Source of the DNA: Candidatus Alloclostridium intestinigallinarum
Lineage (GTDB): Bacteria; Bacillota; Clostridia; Christensenellales; UBA3700
Reading direction: 5' to 3'
Assembly (NCBI GenBank): GCA_904382605.1
Contig: CAJFJA010000007.1
Span: forward strand, 36,584 to 100,583
DNA length: 64,000 nt
A model generated the notes under the pieces. The model was not told where the DNA came from, made no database searches, and worked only from the letters and a program-made list of their open reading frames with translations. The position numbers were made by a program, and so were the translations under genes. Position 1 is the first letter of the stretch; every line of letters begins with the position of its first letter. Below are positions 8,729-18,790 of the stretch, piece by piece.

Positions 8729-9124
8729 CGGAAAACGCCGGAAGGCAGATACATATTTACACTTTACGGACGCAGACACTCAGCGCGGCAAAAAACGCCG
8801 GAAGGTAAGCCCCTCTCCGCACTTTACAACACCGACACCGTTCACACACCGCGACGGAAAACGCCGGAAGGTAAGCCTCTCTCCGCACTTTACAACACCG
8901 GCACCGTTCACGCTCCGCGGCGGAAAACGCCGGAAGGCAATCCCCTCTCCGCACTTTACAACACCGGCACCGTTCACGCTCCGCGGCGGAAAACGCCGGA
9001 AGGCAATCCCCTCTCCGCACTTTACAACACCGACACCGTTCACACACCGCGGCGGAAAACGCCGGAAGGCAATCCCCTCTCCGCACTTTACAACACCGAC
9101 GCCGTTCACACGCCGCGACGGAAA
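8729..9124. repeat. 66-bp tandem repeat, about six units
   Basis: The anchor ACGCCGGAAGG occurs at 8735, 8795, 8861, 8927, 8993 and 9059, that is one 60-bp unit followed by exact 66-bp periods. Units differ at only a few positions. Because 66 is divisible by three and no stop codon occurs, several frames stay open on both strands; none has a ribosome site, so I treat it as non-coding. It lies between the divergent rpmH and pcrA. Confidence 0.9.
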
Positions 9125-9398
9125 TGTCTGACAGCGGATACAACCCCACTTTTTGCAAGCACCCCCCCGTACAACAGAAAAAGCGGCGTACGACGGCATG
9201 GCCGCCCCTACCACCAAGGAACTTACGCCGTCCCTTGATTACGCCAAAAAACACGGCTGTTTTTATCGGGTTTTTCTTCTACACATCTCCCGGATACGCA
9301 GCCGAATCGCCTTGCTTTCGGCATAAACATTCCCTCCGCCCGAAATACTTTTTTGCCGCTTGTATAACTATGTGTTTTACAATAATTGATTTTCCCTC

Positions 9399-9427
9399 TT
9401 GCTTTTTCTCTGCGGCGGCTGTATAAT
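9399..9427 (+). promoter_or_regulatory. Promoter of pcrA
   Basis: TTGCTT (9399-9404) and TATAAT (9422-9427) are 17 nt apart. The start codon follows at 9458 after AAGGAGA. Confidence 0.75.
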
Positions 9428-9457
9428 ATAATCGAACATTTGTTTAAGGAGACGCCT

Positions 9458-11614
9458 TTGACCGAAGATTTTTTAAGCGGTCTGAACGAAAACCAGCTTG
9501 CGGCTGTGACCGCCACGGAAGGATATGTGCGCGTGGCGGCGGGCGCAGGAAGCGGCAAAACGCGCGTACTGACGGACCGATACGTATATATCGCCGAAAT
9601 GCTGGGAATATCGCCCGAGCATATCCTTTCCGTCACTTTCACCAATAAAGCCGCGCGCGAAATGCGCAACCGCATACGCAGATATATCCCCGACGAAGAA
9701 GGTGGCTGGATTCTCACCTTCCACAGCGCGTGCCACAAAATTCTGAAAGAAGAAGGGCACCTGCTCGCTTATCCTTCCAATTTTATGGTGCTGGACGAAG
9801 AAGACCAAAAAAGCGTATTGCAGAAAATATATACCGAAAACGGGCTTTCGATGAAAGATTTCCCCTTCCGCAAATGCCTGGACGAAATAGAAATTTACAA
9901 AAGCAAGGCAAATTACGTGCCTTACGTCACAAGCCCCGACCGTCCGGACCGCGCGCCCGGACTGACCGAACAGGACAACCGGCGCAGCGTGGATTTTATT
10001 ATCCGCGAGTATATGAAAATACAGCGCAAAAATTTTTGGCTCGACTTTGCCGATTTAATTCAATTTGTGCTCTATCTGCTCAAAACGGATGAAAAAACGC
10101 GCAAAAAATGGCAAAACAAATTCGAATACATCCAGATCGACGAATTTCAGGACGTATCGGGCGAGCAATACGCGCTGGCAAAGATACTTTCGCGCAAACA
10201 CGGAAATCTGTTTATCGTGGGCGATCCCGACCAGACCATTTATTCCTGGCGCGGCGCGGACGTGAAGTTTTTCAACAACTTCCCCGAAGATTTTCCCGGC
10301 GCGCAGACGATAATCCTGGACGTCAACTACCGCTCCACTCCCGAAATTCTCGCCGCGGCAGACAGTCTTATCTCCAAAAACACGGACAGATTGGACAAAA
10401 CCCTGAAAGCCACCCTTCCGCACGGAGAAAAACCGGAATACTTCCACTCCGCATCACGGCGGGAGGAAGCGGAACATATCGCGGATAAAATTCTTTCTCT
10501 GAACAAGGGCGGCGTACCCCTTGCCGATATTGCCGTACTTTTCCGCAGCAATTATATGTCGCGGGTGATCGAAGCGGCATTACTGGACAAAAAAGTGCCC
10601 TATATGATGTACGGAGGAGTGGAATTTTACGGACGAAAGGAAGTTAAAGACGCTTTGGCATATCTGCGCCTTGCCGTTTTCGGCGACGACCTGTCTTTTG
10701 AACGCGTCATCAACATTCCGCCGCGCGGCATAGGCAGAAAACGCCTGAACGCGCTGCGGACGTACGCCGCGGAAGAAAACCTGCCTCTTGCAAAAGCGCT
10801 CGAAGCCTTATGCTCCACGCCCCTGTTCAAGGGTACGGGCGCGGAAGAATTTCTGCAAATTCTGAACTTGTCAAAAGAAAAAGCTCTTTCTTCCGATCCG
10901 TTCGAAGCGCTGGACTATATTCTGCATATAAGCGGACACGAAGCGTTTTTACGCGACAGCGGCGGCCAGGAACGGCTTAACAACCTGAACGAGCTGAAAG
11001 CGTCTGTGCGCGAATACGTACAGGCGGAAGGAAAAGTAAGCGCGGAAGAATACCTCAACTCCGTCTCTCTCCTGTCAAACGCGGATACGGAAGACAAAAA
11101 AGACCGCGTCAGACTCATGACCGTCCACACAGCCAAAGGCCTCGAATTTCCGCACGTATTCGTCTGCTGCATGAACGAAGGCTCTTTTCCATCGCGCAAA
11201 ATACGCGACCTTGCGGGAATGGAAGAAGAACGGCGCGTAGCCTACGTCGCCTTGACGCGCGCACGACAGGAGCTTTACCTCTCCGACGCCGAAGGATACG
11301 ACTCCCAGTCGGGCGACGCGCTCAGCACCTCGCGCTTTATATTCGAAGTCGGAGCCGACAATCTGAATATAACGGGAAAACTTACCAAAACCCACCTGAA
11401 ACGCTCCCAATCATACATAGAACGCAGAAACACGGAAATCGGAATAACGCCAGCCGCACCGCAAAACGGCTTGCGCGCCGGAACGACGGTCTACCACCCC
11501 GTTTTCGGTATAGGCAAAATAACGGAAATAACCCGCGACGGCTATACGATATTATTCGAAAACGGAAAAATCCGCACCCTATCAAATCCTTCTTCTCTTT
11601 CAGTAATAGACTGA
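9458..11614 (+). CDS. pcrA: ATP-dependent DNA helicase PcrA/UvrD (superfamily 1A)
   Basis: 3'-5' helicase for repair and rolling-circle replication. All motifs are visible: Walker A GAGSGKT, Ia TFTNKAAREM, II IDEFQD, III GDPDQTIYSWRG, IV DVNYRST, V VHTAKGLEFPHVF and VI VAYVALTRAR. The C-terminal PcrA tail has a Tudor-like domain (VYHPVFGIGKI) that contacts RNA polymerase in relatives. I placed the start at TTG 9458 because AAGGAGA lies 8 nt upstream and a promoter lies just before; the frame is open from 9386, but that would be in the promoter. About 718 residues, normal for the family. Confidence 0.95.
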   Translation: MTEDFLSGLNENQLAAVTATEGYVRVAAGAGSGKTRVLTDRYVYIAEMLGISPEHILSVTFTNKAAREMRNRIRRYIPDEEGGWILTFHSACHKILKEEGHLLAYPSNFMVLDEEDQKSVLQKIYTENGLSMKDFPFRKCLDEIEIYKSKANYVPYVTSPDRPDRAPGLTEQDNRRSVDFIIREYMKIQRKNFWLDFADLIQFVLYLLKTDEKTRKKWQNKFEYIQIDEFQDVSGEQYALAKILSRKHGNLFIVGDPDQTIYSWRGADVKFFNNFPEDFPGAQTIILDVNYRSTPEILAAADSLISKNTDRLDKTLKATLPHGEKPEYFHSASRREEAEHIADKILSLNKGGVPLADIAVLFRSNYMSRVIEAALLDKKVPYMMYGGVEFYGRKEVKDALAYLRLAVFGDDLSFERVINIPPRGIGRKRLNALRTYAAEENLPLAKALEALCSTPLFKGTGAEEFLQILNLSKEKALSSDPFEALDYILHISGHEAFLRDSGGQERLNNLNELKASVREYVQAEGKVSAEEYLNSVSLLSNADTEDKKDRVRLMTVHTAKGLEFPHVFVCCMNEGSFPSRKIRDLAGMEEERRVAYVALTRARQELYLSDAEGYDSQSGDALSTSRFIFEVGADNLNITGKLTKTHLKRSQSYIERRNTEIGITPAAPQNGLRAGTTVYHPVFGIGKITEITRDGYTILFENGKIRTLSNPSSLSVID

Positions 11615-11695
11615 CTGTTTGGCGAAATCAACCGCAGCAAAACCCGACCCGAATTACACGCGCTTTTCGGACAGATATAATCAAATGTTTTCAAT

Positions 11696-11711
11696 TGTTT
11701 CACGTAAAACA
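11696..11711. promoter_or_regulatory. parS-like ParB binding site
   Basis: TGTTTCACGTAAAACA differs from the parS consensus TGTTTCACGTGAAACA at one position. parS sites cluster around replication origins and load ParB and SMC. parB itself is not in the window. Confidence 0.65.
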
Positions 11712-12842
11712 ATTCGGAATAACCAAAAGTAATGCGGCACGCAATATAACATAACGGAATCACCGACGCAGTTACGACGTTTAAGGCCGTCGCAACATAG
11801 CGCCCGCCCGGCATGGCAGACGTATCCTGCCTTCAAACAAATACGCACTACCACATTATCGCCGTAAACACGGCGCACGCAACACAACCACACTTATTTG
11901 GTTATAATTAAAACACCGCTCGACGGTGCGCGCCGCAAACACTCCTCACCGCCCCCATCCGACAGCTCCTCAAAATAACTACGTTCGACCGACAATCTGT
12001 CAAATAGAGCGATAAGTCGGCCGCACACGAAACGATATGGCGGCTTTGACGACAAAACCGCGACTTTCAACCCTCTTATTCTTGTTGGTTATGAAATATG
12101 CAATATAATCTATGGACATTTGCCGAATTGACAAACCAATTTCCCGACCATATATACAACCGAATTCTTTTTAGTTATATCGCCGATAAATTTATGCGCT
12201 TTTGCCCTATTTCACACATACAGGCGGCAGCTATTCATCAGAATCACTCTCCGCAACACCGTTTTCGCCGCAACGCAACCGTGGCGCGATTGAATTAAGA
12301 ACTTCGCAAAAACTTATCCCATAAAGCAACGCGCGACGGATATTGTTCCGCATTTCTGCGGTAATACGCACAAAAGCAACACGACACCTTACTTGCAACC
12401 GCAATATCCGACCCTCCGAACACACGCCCAGTTGAACATTTTGCCGCGCTTTCCGTTTGCTTTATGCGCGTATTCGCATGCGCACAAGCGCAGACGCACG
12501 GGCAAGAAACGCGTGCGCGCATGAAAAGCGGCAAAAAACCCGCGCCAAACCGCGACGAGCGCGCAAAAACACAGCTTTTAACGCGGTAATTAGCGCCATA
12601 AAAACCGTTTGTCGATAGCGATTTGAATCAGAACACGAGCAGACTGCCGTCATTTTCACAAGCGCAGGGTCGAAACGTTATTTTTACCGTATCCCCGTTC
12701 CACAAAACCTTTATCGAACACTTCGGAATTTCAATATAAGCCGAACAACGGCTGCCGGTCACAGCTATTCCAATCTAAAACAAAAAATGTTGAATATCAG
12801 CGCGCCACGCTTGCCGTTAGCGCAAAATTGCTCCAAAAAGAT

Positions 12843-12858
12843 TGTTTCACGTGACACA
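12843..12858. promoter_or_regulatory. parS-like ParB binding site
   Basis: TGTTTCACGTGACACA differs from the parS consensus at one position, 1.1 kb from the first site and in the same gene-poor region. Confidence 0.65.
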
Positions 12859-14275
12859 TTCCGACAAAATAGCCCGAAAACCGCCCGAAATCAACAAACG
12901 AGGCGCACTCCAAGCCTTTGCGCGACATTGAACTTTTCCCGGACAACTATTCTCCGCCCGCCCCGGCCGCGCTTCCCCGAAAATTTGCCATTAAAGCCGA
13001 TAGCTACACATCAAGAGATCTCTGCGGCGCGGCAAGGCTTGCCTCGCAACGCATTTAATACCGCACGCCGCGCAAAACCGTACACCCCGTTACGCTGATA
13101 AAGCCTTTGAAAGCCACCGACTTTTATAAGCAGACGATTTCGCTCTTTCCTGCAATGTTTTATACGCGTCATTTATCAAGCAGCCTTCAAGAGACGCCGC
13201 CTTCGTGCACGCGCGCGATACGCGCGCGTTGGCAAAAAACGAGTGCCACCTACGGCTTTACTTTAACCAAAAAGGCCTTCTCGTTTTACCGACCGCATAA
13301 ACACATTTCCCACGCTTCCGAGCAACGCGTCCGAAAATATTATAATAAAGCACCACAAACACCATGCCCGGCACTCGTTTTTTTAATCTGGAACACAGGC
13401 ACTCCGCATTTATCGCCAAATACGCCCGGCAATCGAAAAACAAACCCGATAACCGCCTTGCACACCCTGTACAATCGGTTATTATATTGTCGCATTTGAT
13501 ATTCGATAATTCTTCATTATCCGTCCGACACTTGGACCGTCCGAATATTGCAAAACCACTCCAAAATTAAACAGAGCAAGTATTTTGACCGCCGCAAACC
13601 GCCCGCTTCAAACCATAAGTACGCCAACCGGCGTACCGCTTTCCTTTTTTTTGCCCGTACAATTGCGCCGCATTATGCAAAGAAATAAGAAGTGTAAAAA
13701 CACGCCCTTGCCATACGCCCGACCGCTCAGAGAGATGTCAACATAAATAACTTCGCACGTTTGCGCACACATTCCGCGCTAACCGCAGACACCGTTTCGC
13801 TTACCGAATATTCCCTCTGTCAGCCCCCGATCGTGCAACACGACGTTGACTGCAAAGTTCCAATGCCCGCTCCTGTACTTTGAGCGAAACTCCCGCCGCT
13901 ATCGACATAGCCAAACTCGCCCTGCTGCATTTACATATCAGTACGTACCGATAGAGAAAACGCAGTTAGCTTACGTTTACGCACGCGCGTATTGCGCGCG
14001 CGTCGGCGCAAAACGAGCCGTTTGCCCCGAACTATCAAAACCGGCGCATTGCCGACATACAAAAAGAAATCCGCTTCAAAAACCCTTATTTCTCCGCAGT
14101 CAATACCCCGTGTCCGACAACAAACCTGATTCCGCGCGCCCTTTCACGCTTTCACCGGAATATTAAACGTACTGCCGCGCCGGTATTTTTTCGGATACGA
14201 AGATATACCGAAAATATCCATATTCAAAATATTTTTTATTTTTGAATTTTATTCAAAAATAATATATAAAAACAG

Positions 14276-14304
14276 TTGCATTTTTGTACTAAATTTTGTA
14301 TAAT
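14276..14304 (+). promoter_or_regulatory. Promoter giving a leaderless transcript
   Basis: TTGCAT (14276-14281), 17 nt, TATAAT (14299-14304). The ATG at 14311 begins 6 nt after the -10 box, so transcription would start on or next to the start codon. The upstream 80 bp are very AT-rich. Confidence 0.75.
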
Positions 14305-14310
14305 TGAAAT

Positions 14311-14628
14311 ATGAAAAAGGACAGGGGACATATCAAAGATTTTTATCTGTATATGCTGGGATTGCGCAAGTTCAATCCGAAAAAGCCGTACGACCAGCAA
14401 GGCAAAATGCGCAAACGTCCGGGCGTAAAAATTCCGACGTTCGACGAACTGTTTCCGGCGCCGGATTATTCCGCGCTTAGGGAAGACGCTTTTACTTTGC
14501 GCAAAGAACAGTATCTCGCACGCATTCAAAAACTGCCGGGGCCGGACCGCCGCAGATTATTAAACGGGTTGGCTCTGATCGAGGGGTACACTCTGGTCAA
14601 AAATCCGCCCGAAGACCCGGAGTCTTAA
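14311..14628 (+). CDS. Small hypothetical protein (105 aa), leaderless
   Basis: I do not recognise this family. The protein is soluble and basic at the N-terminus, with KRPGVKIPTFDELFP in the middle and a helix-rich second half (RLLNGLALIEGYTL). It is probably real because a consensus promoter ends exactly at the ATG, an intrinsic terminator follows the stop codon, and it is the only protein-like frame between pcrA and spo0A. It sits directly before the DnaA-box repeats, so a role in origin control is conceivable but not shown. Confidence 0.7.
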   Translation: MKKDRGHIKDFYLYMLGLRKFNPKKPYDQQGKMRKRPGVKIPTFDELFPAPDYSALREDAFTLRKEQYLARIQKLPGPDRRRLLNGLALIEGYTLVKNPPEDPES

Positions 14629-14651
14629 TTCGCCGAAACAGCCGTTAACGG

Positions 14652-14702
14652 AAGATCGCTCCTTCAATTTTTCCTCTACTTATTATTGGAGCGATCTTTT
14701 TA
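14652..14702 (+). terminator. Intrinsic terminator after the 105-aa gene
   Basis: AAGATCGCTCC (14652-14662) and GGAGCGATCTT (14688-14698) form an 11-bp stem followed by TTTTAT. Confidence 0.8.
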
Positions 14703-14735
14703 TATGCCATACAATTGCCGGGAGCGCCTCGCCGC

Positions 14736-15182
14736 AGATTATCACGACCAGAACACCTCAAATCTATACAATCGGGCAACTTGACAAGCCGCCGCAACCC
14801 GATTATCCACAAGTGCCGCAACCCCATCTTGCCGCACGATTATCGCGTAGATTATCACGACCGGACACCGCGCCCATACAATCGGGTAACTTATATTGTT
14901 TAACACAACTGAACGGCGAGAAGCCGCCGCAACCTGATTACCCACAAGCACCATAGCCCCATCTTGCAGCACGATTATCGCGTAGATTATCACGACCGAA
15001 CACTTCGCCCATACAATCGGACAACTTATATTGTTTAACACAACCGAACGGCTACAAGCCGCCGCAACCTGGTTATCCACAAGCACCGCAGCCCCATCTT
15101 GCAACACGATTATCGCGTAGATTATCACGACCGAACACCGCACCCATACAATCAGGCAACTTAAATTGTTTAACACAACCGA
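14736..15182. repeat. 135-bp direct repeats carrying DnaA boxes (candidate oriC element)
   Basis: Units begin with AGATTATCACGACC at 14736 (113 bp, internal deletion), 14849 (135 bp), 14984 (135 bp) and 15119 (partial). Each of the first three carries a DnaA box in the same direction, spaced exactly 135 bp: TTATCCACA at 14803-14811, TTACCCACA (one mismatch) at 14938-14946 and TTATCCACA at 15073-15081. The other conserved parts are TTGTTTAACACAA and GATTATCGCG. An AT-rich stretch (15300-15500) follows. Confidence 0.8.
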
Positions 15183-15538
15183 ACGACGGTGAACCGCGCA
15201 GATTAATTTCCCTACCGGAAAAGCACTTCCGAATCATCGATTTTTCTTTGCTTATTATCGTGATGGGAGCGCCACGCACCATCGAAAACAAGTTTAAGTT
15301 GTTATATTTAAGTTTTTATATCCCGGACAGAGACTTTCCTGTGCCGAACCTTTCGTCATATTTTACCGGTTTTTACAAAAGTTAATCTATGTTTACAAAA
15401 ATACCCCCGATTTTTGCACACTTTTTGCAAAATTTTGACCTATTTTTCCAAAAAAAGTTATTTTTACCGTATTTTTCTCTTTTTCCACCCTTTCTTTATG
15501 AGTTATAATGGCGACGTTATTTCAAGGAGGTACAAAAT
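15183..15538. other. AT-rich region upstream of spo0A
   Basis: Holds long T-rich and A-rich tracts (15330-15480) next to the DnaA-box repeats, suitable for duplex unwinding, and the spo0A control region. A possible -10 (TATAAT, 15503-15508) precedes spo0A, but no clear -35 is visible. No gene is supported. Confidence 0.5.
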
Positions 15539-16303
15539 ATGACGAAATTAAAAGTTATCGTTGCCGATTCCGACAAGGAATTTTGCAACTTATTGAGAGA
15601 TTCTTTCTCCGACGACGAGCAGATAGAGCTGCTTGCAGCCACCGACAGCGGCGTAGACGCGATCGAAAAGATTCAACGTTATCAGCCGGACGTTCTGATC
15701 TCCGACCTGATTCTTCCCGGTATAGACGGATTCGAACTGATGGCGCGCATACGCAAGCTGACCATAGCCAAAAAGCCCAAAATCATTATCGTTTCTCGCC
15801 TTTCGGGAGAAAACTTTATCTCGAAGGCATTGGGTGCGGGCGCGGCATATTTTATGGCAAAGCCCGTGGATATAGCGACTTTACACGAACGGATCCTGGA
15901 CTTTTCCAACAACCGCCCGCAAAACGCACGTCCGTCCGCCTATTCCGCACGCCGCAGCGGTCTGGATGAAAAACTGTCAAACATATTTATAACTGTAGGC
16001 ATTCCCGCACATATAAAGGGGTATCAATATCTTCGTGAAGCAATAAAAATGTCCATTGATAACCCCGAAATAATAAACTCGATTACCAAAAAGCTTTATC
16101 CGGGAATAGCCGAACGTTTTAATACTTCCGCATCCAAGGTAGAACGCGCCATTCGTCACGCAATCGAAGTTGCATGGAACCGCGGAAAAATAGAGAACAT
16201 CAACAGCATTTTCGGAATAAAGATATACTCGCCCAACGACAAACCTACGAACGGCGAATTTATCGCTTTGCTCGCCGATAAAATGATACTTGAAGGAGCA
16301 TAG
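15539..16303 (+). CDS. spo0A: Sporulation master regulator Spo0A
   Basis: Response regulator that, when phosphorylated, turns on entry into sporulation. The receiver domain (1-125) has the acidic pocket (VADSD), the phospho-acceptor D56 in ISDLILPG, and FMAKP with the conserved lysine. The C-terminal DNA-binding domain is clearly Spo0A: HIKGYQYLREAIKM, then the recognition region SASKVERAIRHAIEVAWNRG. 254 residues, near the usual 260-270. AAGGAGG lies 8 nt before the ATG. It sits next to the DnaA-box repeats, away from its usual spoIVB neighbour. Confidence 0.96.
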   Translation: MTKLKVIVADSDKEFCNLLRDSFSDDEQIELLAATDSGVDAIEKIQRYQPDVLISDLILPGIDGFELMARIRKLTIAKKPKIIIVSRLSGENFISKALGAGAAYFMAKPVDIATLHERILDFSNNRPQNARPSAYSARRSGLDEKLSNIFITVGIPAHIKGYQYLREAIKMSIDNPEIINSITKKLYPGIAERFNTSASKVERAIRHAIEVAWNRGKIENINSIFGIKIYSPNDKPTNGEFIALLADKMILEGA

Positions 16304-16884
16304 ACCTTCAAAAACCACTATCCTTTACCGTTCACCCCGGGCGGTTATCCGGATTTCACAAAAAAACACGCCGGATAACCGCCGTAATTTGTTCTCACGT
16401 TATTACAAATTGTTAATTTACCGGTCTGCCGCTCCCGCTTTTTCGTCATACGACTTTTTTATTATAATTAACGGCAAATCTTCTTAAAAAACTATCGCGA
16501 CCGGACTTTCACAATCATTTTGCCGGTATTCCCGAATCGCCTATCGGCAAATTCTCACTCCTCGGCGATTACTACACACAACATAACACCCTCGCACTTC
16601 AAGTATTTTCCGACTTGCGACAAAACGTTGCGACACAATAGCCACTTACATTATTCCGTAAAAATTTTTCCGAAGAATATTCGACGAAATCCGACAAAAA
16701 GCTGCCGACAGTCAATCCCTGTAAAACAAAAAGCGCGCGAATATTCAGACCTGTAAAACACCGTGCCTTATGCAGGAACATGCAACGCTTTACCCACGAT
16801 AATCCGCGAAGTAACCGGGCAATAATGGCAGAATTGCCTTCTTCACAGAGTAATCAGCCTGCGACAGCTCGCCGCCCGAAAGCA

Positions 16885-16925
16885 GCACGATTAAAGTGTT
16901 CCGCCGAACCCCGGTATGGTATCAT
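16885..16925 (+). repeat. MITE right-end fragment
   Basis: GAAAGCAGCACGATTAAAG followed by a diverged inverted-repeat end matches the right end of the MITEs at 18447-18790 and 44491-44645. No left end is visible, so it is a remnant. Confidence 0.45.
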
Positions 16926-16944
16926 AAAAACAACCGCTTTTATT

Positions 16945-17643
16945 TTGTCAAGTAGTACCTGACAAGTCTGTTTTACTTACTATCAAAAAAATAATCTTGT
17001 CAAGTAGCACCTGACAAGCCTGTTGAAACTCTGCGACAAAATATTCTTGTCAGCCAGTACTTGACAAGCCTGTTTTACTTACTATCAAAAAATAATCTTG
17101 TCAGATACTACTTGACAGCTGCGAGCCGCCGCCCCCGTCATGCCTTGAAGGGAGCGTGGGACGTTCCATCCCTTAACCGTTGTGACGCAACATTCTTACT
17201 ATCAAAGATAGTCTTGTCAAGTACTACTTGACAGCGGCACACCTTCGCCCCCGGCCATACCTTAAAGTGGCAGAAAAAGCATTGCGACACACCTCTTCGT
17301 AAAGCTTTTCATTTGATTGTTATAAAAAAACATCTGCTTTTCTGTTGTCAAGTAGTACCTGGCAAGCCTGTTGAAACTTTAACAAAAACATGCGTGTCAA
17401 ATAGTATCTGACAAGCCTGTCTTATTTAGTGTCAAAGATAATCTTGTAAAGTGGCATCTGCCAGCGGTGAGCTGCCGCCCCCTGGCCATACCTTGAAGTG
17501 ACAAAAAAAGCATCACGGCGTACCTCTCCATAATGTTTTTCTTGATTACCATAAAAACAGTTGGTTTTCCTTTGTCAAGTAGTACCTGACAAGCCTGTTC
17601 TATTTGCTGTCAAAAATAACATTGACAAGTAATACTTGACAGC
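16945..17643 (+). repeat. Palindromic repeat array, ten copies
   Basis: Cores of the type TTGTCAAGTAGTACTTGACAA (shown in variants) occur near 16945, 16996, 17044, 17097, 17212, 17347, 17393, 17442, 17572 and 17619. Runs of copies are spaced about 50 bp with a semi-conserved spacer (TTTTACTTACTATCAAAAA). Copies of the ~125-bp element interrupt the array. A second array of the same family, in inverted orientation, lies at 58351-58770. Confidence 0.85.
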
Positions 17644-18082
17644 AGAGAGCCGCCGCGCGGTTGCAGCCACCCGCAACAAGTCGACAGATTGCAGAGGCGT
17701 GAATATTCCGCACATAATAATCTACAAAGCAACCGCCTATACACTTAAAAAGCATTAGCGTAAAGACCTACTCAAGCCGTGTTGCACACCGATAAATCAA
17801 ACACGCCGCAAAAACGAGCACAACACAGCACCGTCAGGTAAAAATACGGTGCAAGCGCGCAACTTTTAAATTTTGCAAGACCGGACAAGCATTATATTCC
17901 AATAATCGTGCAACTGACTTTTACGCGAAAAAGCGTACGTTCGCACGCCGTTTCGGATATGCCAATAAAAACACACCGCCGACAATACGCGCCGCCGGCT
18001 TGACAGTAATTCCGAGCATCAGACCTTCAAAAACCTTCCGCCACACGCCCTTGCCACACGCGTTTCCGAACCATTTTCAAAA

Positions 18083-18098
18083 TGTTTCCCGTGTAACA
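18083..18098. promoter_or_regulatory. Weak parS-like site
   Basis: TGTTTCCCGTGTAACA has two mismatches to parS. It lies 2 kb left of the composition switch. Alone it would not be convincing; the two better sites at 11.7 and 12.8 kb raise its weight. Confidence 0.35.
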
Positions 18099-18446
18099 AT
18101 TTTCACCCATTTTTAGAAGATATTCGTCTTATTTCGCACGATTTAAGTATATATAGTTCTTTTTTATAACAGTATATTATCAGCATTGCAGACAAAATTC
18201 TTCTAAGTTACTCGGCGGAGCAGGCGATAAATCCGCAAATTTTTTCTTTTGTTTCACGCGTTTTGTGAAACGCTTTTCAGTATTTTTTCTTCTAGCAGTT
18301 TACCCGCGTTAAAAAACCCGAAGCACCCCTCATTTTTGACATCTTTCCCCTTTTTGCACTAGCTTTTCAACCGTTTTTATCGTTTTTCACCGTCTTTACG
18401 GACACACCCCTTTGCTTCAATCGGATATTTACACGAAGCACCCCCG

Positions 18447-18790
18447 TACCCATACCCAACCTCAGTAGAACACATTTTACGGTGAAACATAAAATATGTG
18501 TATATGTCGGGTTGTAAAATGCTTTGCTTTCAGCGGGAGCGCGTGGCGCTCCACTCGCGCAGTTGTAGTAAATTACAACAAGTCGACAGATTGCGGGAGC
18601 GCGTGGTGCTCCACCCATGATAATCTGCGAAGTAACCGAACGATAATGCCGAATTGCTTTCTTCGCAGAGTAATCAGCCTGCGGCGGCTCGCCGCCGCGC
18701 AGTTGTAGTAACCTACAACAAGTCGACAAATTGCACAAATATGTCGAAAGCAGTACGATTAAAGTGTTATACTGAGGTTGGGTATGGGTA
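18447..18790 (+). mobile_element. MITE copy carrying an internal repeat insertion
   Basis: Terminal inverted repeats of about 27 bp (left TACCCATACCCAACCTCAG, right its complement with one change) bound 344 bp. The outer parts match the 155-bp MITE at 44491-44645. About 190 bp of other repeats (GGGAGCGCGTGG hairpins, CAGTTGTAGTAA pairs, one ~125-bp element) interrupt the centre. Ends begin and end with TA, as in Tc1/mariner or IS630-type elements. No transposase is encoded. Confidence 0.75.

Larger units (their letters stand above)
11615..14270. other. 2.7-kb gene-poor stretch with parS-like sites
   Basis: No open frame here has a ribosome site or a protein-like composition. The + strand is noticeably C-rich and A-rich. 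I see two parS-like palindromes (11696 and 12843) and scattered short palindromes such as alternating CG/GC runs. I found no decayed gene that I can name. Confidence 0.6.

Noticed and set aside
8639..9254. 199-aa and 165-aa reading frames over the 66-bp repeat
   Set aside because: Frames stay open only because the period is a multiple of three. No ribosome site, and several frames on both strands are equally open.
11615..14270. Frames of 60-130 codons after pcrA
   Set aside because: No ribosome sites, unnatural composition, overlapping on both strands and no recognisable motif.
16945..17643. CRISPR-like array
   Set aside because: Copies are regularly spaced, but the repeat is a short degenerate palindrome, spacers are themselves similar, and no cas gene is present.
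18248..18275. Further parS site (GTTTCAC...GTGAAAC)
   Set aside because: Half-sites are separated by 7 bp, so the ParB geometry is wrong; it is more likely a simple hairpin.
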